In this document: positions 20,320 through 26,434 of the stretch, piece after piece
Position numbering within the stretch: the stretch's first letter is position 1
Layout of the letters: each line of letters opens with the position of its first letter
NCBI RefSeq assembly: GCF_022376445.1
Contig: NW_025955457.1
Location: 1 to 26,434, forward strand
DNA: 26,434 nt
Source: Fomitopsis serialis
Lineage: Eukaryota; Basidiomycota; Agaricomycetes; Polyporales; Fomitopsidaceae
Reading direction: 5' to 3'
The notes under the pieces: model-generated
The model's input: only the letters and a program-made list of their open reading frames with translations
What the model was told of the DNA's origin: nothing
Database searches by the model: none
Position numbers and translations under genes: made by a program

Positions 20320-20999
20320 TCAAAGGAAATAGCCCGCCACAACCCATAACAGGTAGCCAGTCGTGGAACACAGAAGGAGCACGACGCAGGCATTGCAGAA
20401 CGTGCGCCAGAAGGGCTTGTTGCTCTGTGGGCGAGCATCCTTGTCGTTCTCGCTGAAGCAGCGCCCGCGAGCGACCAAAACTCGCGGCAGTGGGCATCTT
20501 CGCTTTGTGCAGCACGCTGCTGCATTATTAACCCAGCATATGGTCAACTCCGGCTGGAGAATTTCTCAGCTCTGTGTTCAAATAGATAGCGATGTTCGTA
20601 CCTCGTTCAGTGAAACCTTCACGGTGTGCGAAAGAGCTATGACCAGCTGGTCGTACACAGTGTGGCGTGTCACCCCGAAAAGACATCTGTGGCAGCTGTC
20701 ATTTCACCAGATCGGGGGAGGCAGAAGGGAGCGTCAACTCACAATGATTATCAGTGAGTGGGATGAAGAAGAGCAACCCGGGCGTCGCGGCACCGCTACG
20801 AAGGTGCAGAGCGGTTTCATGGGTGAGGATCTCTTCGTAATCGCTGACATGTACACCTTTGCCCACTGTCGGCCAAACTCAGCGATTGATTCATGAGGGA
20901 ATAGCCCAAGACTTACTTGGTTGCAGATGACGTTCGCGGGAGGCCTAAAACAGCACGAACATGCGATAGCACAGTGGCGAGGGGGAAGAACAAAGCCAT
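20320..20999 (-). CDS. Putative small type I membrane protein, paralogue A
   Basis: The start at 20999 (context ACCATGG) lies ~40 bp downstream of a TATA box. Exon 1 (20999-20917) encodes MALFFPLATVLSHVRAVLGL, a clear signal-peptide or anchor profile, and ends at a GTAAGT donor. Later minus-strand exons give VHVSDYEEILTHETALHLRSG with LLFFIPLTDNH (about 20860-20755), TVYDQLVIALSHTVKVSLNE (about 20665-20605) and a last exon with FWRTFCNACVVLLLCSTTGYLL and GYFL, stop 20320-20322, so a transmembrane helix ends the protein. Paralogue B has the same exons in the same order, which supports the model. Joining exon 1 to exon 2 and reading the last exon each seem to need a one-base change. A short lumenal domain with a C-terminal membrane helix is the predicted topology. 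No family recognised. Confidence 0.5.
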
Positions 21000-21040
21000 G
21001 GTGGTCGTCTGTTCCAAGGTCGGTTAGCTACGGCTTCGCC

Positions 21041-21094
21041 TTATATACTGCATGTGGCGCTAACATGCATCTGTGCATGTGGCGCCCACATGCA
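21041..21094 (-). promoter_or_regulatory. Promoter A: TATA box and two 21-bp palindromes
   Basis: On the minus strand TATATAA (21047-21041) lies ~40 bp upstream of the paralogue A start codon. Directly upstream are two palindromes. At 21074-21094: TGCATGTGG, CGC, CCACATGCA with perfect 9-bp arms. At 21049-21069: TGCATGT, seven bases, ACATGCA with perfect 7-bp arms. Their centres are 25 bp apart. The same pair with the same spacing precedes paralogue B. The symmetry suggests a homodimeric regulator. Confidence 0.7.
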
Positions 21095-21455
21095 TTGTCC
21101 TTCGAGCAGCGGCTCAAGAGCCCAAGACAAAACCTACTTCTGCCGAGGGCACCGTTATGGCTCAGAGTAAGCAGAAGGGCGCACCATCAACTACTAACGG
21201 ATGCCAGAACGCCGACCTACCATACCGCGTGCATGAGGACAGGCAGGCTTGAACATTGCTGGTGTCCCCAAGATGTCACTAGTGAGTCCACGAGCACAGA
21301 AGTACGCGAAGGAAGAGCACTTGAATGCGATAGTCACTAACAGCAGCGAGGGATGGCACGAGGCTGCCATGCTCTCTTCGGCACCTTCAAGCCCTTGCCC
21401 TGGTGCCGCGTCGATCATATTCGGTCGATCGATGAACGCCTCCATGGCGTCTGAG

Positions 21456-21749
21456 TCATCGCCCGGATGGACAATGTTGACTTCGAGACCAGGACAGCCA
21501 GACGACGGGCTGGGACCGAAGCCAGGTGTAATCAGAGCCTAGGTCATCGCTCTCCGATGAGTTGACAGTGCTGAGGGAGGTTGAACCACGGGGCATCGAC
21601 GGTAAAAACGGATCGCCGCCATGCAAGCGGAACCCGCCGTAGTCCTCGTCACTGGAGTAGCGATCGATTCCAGAATCGCGTGGCCTGAACTCCTTCTGCA
21701 GCGGGGAAGCAGGCGCCTTGCGCTTCTGTCTCTTCGTGGGGCTGGGCAT
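21456..21749 (-). CDS. Possible nuclear protein fragment, unrecognised
   Basis: The frame starts MPSPTKRQKRKAPASPLQKEF, with PTKRQKRK a typical nuclear-localisation signal, and continues RDSGIDRYSSDEDYGGFRL, then a serine- and acid-rich stretch (STVNSSESDDLGSDYTW). This composition is that of a disordered region of a nuclear or regulatory protein. There is no stop-free extension beyond 21456 and no globular domain. It may be the remaining part of a gene whose upstream exons lie at 21.8-22.5 kb on the same strand. Confidence 0.4.
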   Translation of the reverse strand: MPSPTKRQKRKAPASPLQKEFRPRDSGIDRYSSDEDYGGFRLHGGDPFLPSMPRGSTSLSTVNSSESDDLGSDYTWLRSQPVVWLSWSRSQHCPSGR

Positions 21750-22199
21750 CGCAGAAGCGATGCTGAAGCTGAATGATGTATCGGGGGCCCGTTAAAGAAG
21801 GAAGGCGTGCTCACCCTCCGACGAGCCGTCTTTCTTGCGGGAGTTGGAAGACGAGACGGTGACGAGGCTACGCGCTCATGCCACATACACGCAGAAGGCA
21901 TCCCAGTTGAGCCGCCGTAGCTGTGGGTTGCACGCCTGTGAACACTCCGTCGCTGGGGGGTTTCTTTCATAACGGCGATGTTCATACTGGGGCGGGGACT
22001 TGTGACAGCGCCTGTCTTCGACGATTTCTTTCCACGCCTGGGATCGGACTCAAGACCCGCTCGTAGAGCTGGTAGACGCGCGCCGAAGACGAGGAACAGT
22101 ACCGGAGCTCGCGCTGTGTGGCCCGCTAACGGGTGGAACAGCTGGCGCCTGTGGGCTACATCATTAATCGCAGTGGCCTGAGCTGAAGAAAGCACATAA

Positions 22200-22510
22200 C
22201 TAATTTTCAAAACCTACGACAACTGCGCCCTGCGCCGACTCTAGCAGTTCAACCGGGCGGGAATGCGCACGTCGCTTCGTGACGTGCCCGCCCGGTGAAA
22301 CGGCCTCTGCGACCTCTTCATTGCTCATCTGCCCCGTCTTCGTGAACATTTCGAGCGCAGGCGACTTGACCTTGACCTTGCTTTTAGCACAATGGAGCGG
22401 CGTCCGGGACACAGAACCGCCCTCGAAAAGCGCCCGCTCATTGTCGTCTGCGCACGCACATCAGGAGTCAGAACCCGAGCCATACCCGCTCTCATGGTTT
22501 GAATGAAATC
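22200..22510 (-). CDS. Coding-like fragment, unrecognised
   Basis: The minus-strand frame 22412-22200 contains SRTPLHCAKSKVKVKSPALEMFTKTGQMSNEEVAEAVSPGG, a plausible protein stretch, and just upstream SGSDS with NERALFEGGSV. After SPGG the frame runs into the hairpin at 22252-22296 and becomes unlikely. Composition suggests a regulatory protein, perhaps the same one as 21456-21749. No family recognised. Confidence 0.35.
22252..22296. repeat. Strong imperfect inverted repeat (hairpin)
   Basis: ACCGGGCGGG at 22252-22261 pairs with CCCGCCCGGT at 22287-22296, and CACGTC (22268-22273) pairs with GACGTG (22281-22286). The loop is GCTTCGT and one arm carries a six-base bulge (AATGCG). This is the most stable potential hairpin I noticed in the window. 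It is GC-rich, not followed by a T-run, and lies where a coding-like frame ends. Confidence 0.7.
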
Positions 22511-22535
22511 GCAGCATTGTCATCGACTCTGCTTG

Positions 22536-23111
22536 TCATTTGAGGTGCAAGTCCGTCTCAGTGTTTGACTGTGGCGTGCGGAGGTCGAAGCGGGCAGCAG
22601 GCAGAGGCGCCAAAAGCGTCGAGGATCCGCCTTCAGGCTGTTCTTTGGCTGACGCAACCTGTAACGGGGTGCTGGCTCTGGGGCGCATCGGCGTAGCATA
22701 CTGATTGGGGTGGGCTTGCGCCTCGCGACCAGGAGAGACGGAGGACAGGGCGTTGACGTGCTTGGCCGAGCATCTGCTTGGTGTCCAAGCAGAGAGGGTC
22801 GAAGATGGGGAGGCGACCAATGAGATCGAATGCGTTGCCCTCAGCCTCAAAATCATGGCCCTCGACCTCCTTGTAGGAGAAGGCGAACGCACACAAACTA
22901 CCGGCGGCAATCTCCTCATCGTCACCTGCACCTCGGCCTTCTTGCGCGGGCAAACCTCGACGATTGTGCCGTTCATGCCCTTGGTACCAAACTTAAGATA
23001 GCTGGTCGATTCCTCGCGGTAGGTGATCTCGGCCCGCGTGTCAACGGGGTTTGAGCGGCTTGAGATCGAGGAGCTTGGTAGCGCGCGAGAGGTGTCGCTG
23101 AGAGCGCCCAC
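22536..23111 (-). CDS. Unrecognised coding fragment in two frames
   Basis: Minus-strand frame 1 gives EITYREESTSYLKFGTKGMNGTIVEVCPRKKAEV (about 23035-22935). The frame then changes and frame 2 gives GDDEEIAAGSLCAFAFSYKEVEGHDFEAEGNAFDLIGRLPIFDP (22925-22795), then GREAQAHPNQYATPMRPRASTPLQ in frame 1 again (22730-22660) and a stop at 22536-22538. The pieces look like one protein with two single-base shifts: a folded N-terminal part and a disordered proline-rich tail. It lies immediately beside copy B of the duplication and has no counterpart in copy A. No family recognised. Confidence 0.45.
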   Translation of the reverse strand: MGALSDTSRALPSSSISSRSNPVDTRAEITYREESTSYLKFGTKGMNGTIVEVCPRKKAEVQVTMRRLPPVVCVRSPSPTRRSRAMILRLRATHSISLVASPSSTLSAWTPSRCSAKHVNALSSVSPGREAQAHPNQYATPMRPRASTPLQVASAKEQPEGGSSTLLAPLPAARFDLRTPQSNTETDLHLK

Positions 23112-24457
23112 ATCGCCAGGGTCGATGCCTCTCGAAACGGAAGGTACGGGTCTTCTGTGATGTCGCTGAGACCGCGACGGTGTTTACGGCGGGAACAGTT
23201 AGAAAGTGTCGGTGATGGCGAGACTCTTGCAAGTCGTAGTCGTGACCGGACGAGCGACGCGGTGTAGAATGAAGAGCACGTTGGGACCAGTTATCCGTGG
23301 AGAGCACCGCACCCTCGGTCTCGCCCCGTTTGCAAGCTAACCCCTACGCACACTCTCAGTTAGTTACCGTTGAGAGCGAACTTGTATAGGATTACACGTA
23401 CAGCACGCAGCGACAATCACTAATCTTCCTGCTCTGGTGAAGAGGTTCGCCCGTGAGGGCAGCATGATCGAATCGAGACGTCGACGGCGGCAGTCGGCGG
23501 GGACGATGTATCAGAGTCTGCGAGCAGGAGGATGATACTGACGACATACTCCCGATCCAGGGGTTGTTGCTCGCCATTCGACAGAAGGATAGCGACAAGC
23601 GCTGCACCCTCTATGACTAGGAAAGCTTGTTCCACATGAATGACAAGGATCTAACGCCATATGAGACTTGCGGATGCAAAGGCAAGGGATACGATGAACC
23701 TACAGATACGTACGTTATGTTCAGACTTGCTCAAGGCGACGGCGGGCCTCCTAGTCAGACAGCTTGAAGGCGTCCTGGGCGACGATGGTCTCGAGGTCGA
23801 CCTTTATCCTTGTCGTAGATTCTCTGCACGCGATTGTATGTGCAGTGGCGTGTATACGATTTCGCGTCCTTGACCGGTTCGGTCGATCTACTCCCTGGGC
23901 CACTGTGCGATTCGTCTACTCGAGACCTTCCCAGTGCGCCACAGTCATAAGCCACTTCGTTCCGCACGACCCGGCGGTCGTCCACTCACGCACTTTGTTC
24001 ATCTCCTCGAGCCTGAGATCACCCAACTCGCCCCCTCAAGCCTGGCGGACGCGCGCCGGCACAGTTCGTCAATGTGTCCTCAGAGCTCACACTCACATCA
24101 GAATCGGAGAAGGACAAATTTGAACATCTCACCAGTAGTAGCCTTCGAGGTAAGACAATAATAACTCAAAGACGAACATTCAACAGAGCCGAGAGTCAAC
24201 GAACATAAGCACTGGCGCCGGGCCCGGGGGCATGGCCTCGCAAGGGAATACTTACCCAATATGGCAAGAGTAGTCCCAGGCACGTACCTACATCGCAGAC
24301 GGTTGGGAGTCGTCAAGCCTACTGCACAACCCCCGGTACGTGGGTTGTTGTGTAATATATGTTCGTAATCGATAGAAGAGATTATTTGAAGAGGAGGAGG
24401 TCTGCGCAGACATCGACATACATGCTACAAACTTGAATCGACGGCGGCGATCCAGAG

Positions 24458-25120
24458 CTAATAGCCAGTCATGAACACTTTGAACGCGAACACACAGCCT
24501 GTCACCCAACAGAGAAGAAGCACGATACAGGCATGCCAGAAGGCATGCCTTGAAGGCTCAACCGTGGAAGGCTCAACCGTGGAAGGCTCAACTGGGGTGC
24601 TGAAGCAGAGCCCTACGAGCGACTGAAACTCCTTGGTATTGCCGAACCTCACTTTGTGTAGCATGCCTGTTCTTTCGTCGGCCCAGCAAATGATCGAATA
24701 AGGCTGGATAGTATCTCTTTAGTTACGAATTCAGGTGGAGAGCCGCGTTCCTACCTCTATAGTCACAACCTTCGCGACGCGCGGAAGAGTTATGGCGTTC
24801 GGCTGATCGTGCGCTGCGCTGCCTGTTGACACGAGGAAAACATCTGCGGTAATTGTAAATTCACGAGAGTGGCGAAGGTAGAGATGGCTAGACTCACACT
24901 CATCACCAGGAAGAAGTTTGACGATCAGAAACCCCGGATAAGGACGCCGCCATCAGGACGAACAGTGGCTTCGTGAATGGGCATTACCCGGTAATCACTG
25001 ATACAGTAAACCATTGCCCCACTTTTGAGCAAACTTTAGCTGCTGACCCATGAGTGAAGGGCCCAAAACTTACCTCATTGAAGTAGGCATTTGCGGGAGA
25101 CCTGTTATGATGGTCGTCTG
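24458..25120 (-). pseudogene. Membrane-protein paralogue B, start region deleted
   Basis: Collinear exons: DYRVMPIHEATVRPDGGVLIRGFLIVKLLPGDE (about 25000-24905), ADVFLVSTGSAAHDQPNAITLPRVAKVVTIE (about 24860-24760), and MLHKVRFGNTKEFQSLVGLCF followed by three VEPST repeats and FWHACIVLLLCWVTGCVFAF (24664-24458), ending in a membrane helix. Compared with paralogue A, about 60 bp holding the start codon and signal peptide are missing: after the conserved leader GACGACCAT the sequence jumps to ACAGGTCTCCCGC. The first remaining in-register ATG would give only a few residues before the GTAAGT donor at 25075. A protein without a signal sequence could not enter the secretory pathway, so this is probably dead despite its intact promoter. 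Confidence 0.5.
24552..24596 (-). repeat. In-frame 15-bp tandem repeat (VEPST x3)
   Basis: Three units of GAAGGCTCAACCGTG (24552-24566, 24567-24581, and 24582-24596 with two changes) code on the minus strand for VEPST repeated in the linker before the membrane helix of paralogue B. Paralogue A has no such repeat at this place. It is followed by two GGCATGCC palindromes at about 24532 and 24543. Confidence 0.85.
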
Positions 25121-25149
25121 TTCCAAGATCAGTTAGCCACGGCTTCGCT

Positions 25150-25203
25150 TTATATGTAGCATGTGGCACCCACATGCATCCGTGCATGTGGCGTCCACAT
25201 GGA
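25150..25203 (-). promoter_or_regulatory. Promoter B: TATA box and two palindromes
   Basis: The minus strand has CATATAAAG at about 25157-25149. Upstream lie GCATGTGG, CAC, CCACATGC (25159-25177, perfect 8-bp arms) and TGCATGTGG, CGT, CCACATGGA (25183-25203, one mismatch). The centres are 25 bp apart, as in promoter A. The stretch between the TATA box and the lost start codon (AGCGAAGCCGTGGCTAACTG...) is also strongly conserved with copy A. Confidence 0.7.
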
Positions 25204-25930
25204 TGGTCCGTCTCAAGAGCCCAAGACAGAGCCGGCTTCCACCTAGGGCACCGGTGTGGCTTGGAGTGAGTAGAAAGGCGCAACATCGAAGCCCAATGCA
25301 TGATGGAACGTCGACATGGCTGTCAATACGGCGTGTGTGCGAACACGGGCAGACAGGCTTGAATATCGCTGGCGTCCCCGAGACTGTTGCATCTTGCACA
25401 GTGCAAGCCAGAATACCGTGACCCTGACATGCGCAGCGAACAGACCGAGACGGAAGGAAGGGAGAGCCTAGCACGGTAGTTAGTACGTCTACATAGGGGC
25501 CTCAGCGACGCTGGATGGAACAAAATAATTACCATAGCCCGATATTCATCACCCGAGATCTACCTCTAACGTAGAGTGTAATACGTTCCTCCTGGATCGG
25601 AAAGCAAGCTACACGCCGTCTGACGTCTCGCGGTGTCAGAGGGTGTCAGTTCGGAAGCTTAGATCACAAAGGATAGTCATAACACTATAGCACCTTATGC
25701 ATAACCATCACGCAGGCGCGATTCCGACCGCCAAGCTCCTGTAAACCTATTACTGAGTTGTGAGTAAGCTACGGGCGGCCTGCCCATGTCGGTGAATACG
25801 CACCGGTAGCCAGCCAACTCGCGGGGCAAACGTCAGTAGTGAGTGCAAGAGCAGAGCCGTAGTACGTGAGGGAGGAGCGCTTGAACGCATCCTCACTAAC
25901 GACAGCGAGGGATGCCACGAGACCCATAAT

Positions 25931-26434
25931 GCTCCCTTCCAACTCCCTTGGACACCTTCAAGTCCTTAGCCCCGTTTCGTCCTACTCCTTCTAGCATCTC
26001 CTCGTTCTCCGCGGCGCGTTGAGCGTTTACACATGTACAGCTACGTCGTACTCCCGCTGCACCGCGTCGATCGCCATTCACTGCCGCTTTACCGCAGTCT
26101 TGGGGGTCGTAGTCCGCGATAAGATTCGTGCAGCGCTTCGCTGTCGACCCGCTAAACCGTCGTTCAGAATGCAGCGGCGTTAGACCCGCAGTCTATCAGA
26201 ATGATATCTCGGACATTCGAGGTTACAGCACGGTCTCGGATTGTGGCACTTCCTCAACCGAGCGAATCCCAAAATATTTGAACCAGAATTTCCCTGTGGA
26301 CAGATCAGCGAGACTTTCGCCGTAACTAGTAGCCCCTCACGGGACTTACCGTATGCCCCATACAGTACTTGTCCCCCAGTAGGCTAGGCTACTAGTTAAC
26401 AGATTGACTGTGGAACGCGTCCGTACTGTACGTT
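25931..26434. other. Right edge, no gene recognised
   Basis: Copy B of the duplication ends near 25930. Beyond it, ORFs of about 60 codons on both strands overlap and lack any motif. No RNA gene, repeat or promoter was supportable. Confidence 0.4.

Larger units (their letters stand above)
19260..21445. repeat. Segmental duplication, copy A part 2
   Basis: Runs parallel to about 23850-25410 and 25825-25930. Shared landmarks in order: CCTTGACC near 19278 and 23868; GACTGTGCGGTTCGATTACTT (19416) with a diverged match at 23899; CTCACCAGTAGYA at 19769 and 24127; the membrane-segment exon at 20350-20450 and 24470-24560; the GGTCGTCTGTTCCAAG promoter flank at 21003 and 25112; CTTGAACATTGCTGG at 21249 with a match at 25359; and CAGCGAGGGATG at 21343 and 25904. 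Identity looks moderate (about 65-80%) and is highest over the promoter. Confidence 0.8.
23228..25930. repeat. Segmental duplication, copy B
   Basis: Collinear with copy A (16885-17500 plus 19260-21445). Copy B lacks the 1.75 kb anoctamin-bearing insertion but has about 430 bp of extra DNA (roughly 25395-25825) between the parts matching 21270 and 21280. The duplicated order on the minus strand is promoter, membrane-protein gene, an unidentified module ending VDLETIVAQDAFKLSD (23812-23765), then the ILLSNGEQQP block (23600-23400). The minus-strand module at 17478-17410 (EKVDREAIVVGMSF) corresponds to VDLETIVAQDAF. Confidence 0.8.

Noticed and set aside
1..26434. Repeat-induced point mutation as the cause of decay
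   Set aside because: The broken genes show indels and truncations, not dense C-to-T changes with new stops. Only the CpG block and a few sites in the ~85 bp repeat show transition bias, and there it is CpG-specific.
1..26434. tRNA, rRNA or CRISPR features
   Set aside because: No cloverleaf with a GTTCRA arm, no rRNA core sequence and no regularly spaced repeat array seen on either strand.

Overview
The window looks like nuclear DNA from a filamentous basidiomycete (Agaricomycetes, probably a wood-decay lineage). Recognisable genes are split by many 48-60 bp GT-AG introns with CTRAY-type branch sites. The gene families (VPS41, ARP2, an HMG-box factor with a long acidic tail, a membrane-anchored chloroperoxidase/peroxygenase relative, an Ist2-like anoctamin, ATP-type PEP carboxykinase) are typical of these fungi. 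There is no bacterial organisation: no operons, Shine-Dalgarno sites, CRISPR array, rRNA or tRNA that I could find.

Layout. 0.3-3.1 kb: a VPS41 (HOPS complex) gene on the minus strand, about ten exons recognisable, frameshifted and internally deleted near its N-terminus and cut off before its C-terminal third. 3.4-5.5 kb: head to head with it, a plus-strand gene that I can splice into one open frame of nine exons (534 codons). Its C-terminal half resembles the fungal TET/JBP-type 2-oxoglutarate/Fe(II) dioxygenases. It is the only gene here that reads through intact. Its 3' half and 3' flank (about 4248-5792) are almost without CpG, while DNA on both sides is CpG-rich. 5.8-9.1 kb: GC-rich DNA with no recognisable gene apart from one possible exon. 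9.1-9.6 kb: the 3' end of a PEP carboxykinase gene. 9.6-10.1 kb: purine-skewed low-complexity DNA. 10.1-11.1 kb: a well-formed promoter and an unrecognised coding unit. 11.2-12.2 kb: a chloroperoxidase-like gene with two frameshifts. 12.2-13.0 kb: repeats.

13.1-16.2 kb: an ARP2 gene on the minus strand split into an N-terminal part (15.9-16.2 kb) and a C-terminal part (13.15-14.0 kb). An HMG-box transcription-factor gene lies between them, flanked by two copies of an ~85 bp stretch of ARP2 exon/intron sequence. 16.9-26 kb: a diverged segmental duplication. Copy A is at about 16.9-17.5 plus 19.3-21.4 kb and copy B at about 23.2-25.9 kb. Copy A is interrupted by ~1.75 kb carrying an anoctamin fragment. 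Each copy holds a small putative type I membrane-protein gene behind a TATA box and a pair of striking palindromes. Between the copies are unrecognised coding fragments and a strong hairpin.

Reading as a whole: this is a gene-poor accessory region where fragments of unrelated housekeeping genes have been cut, nested and duplicated around one intact CpG-depleted gene. The main caveat is technical. In the best-matching duplicated stretch nearly all length differences are single-base losses in copy A, so some frameshifts could be consensus errors rather than real decay. The truncations, nesting and direct repeats cannot be explained by single-base errors.
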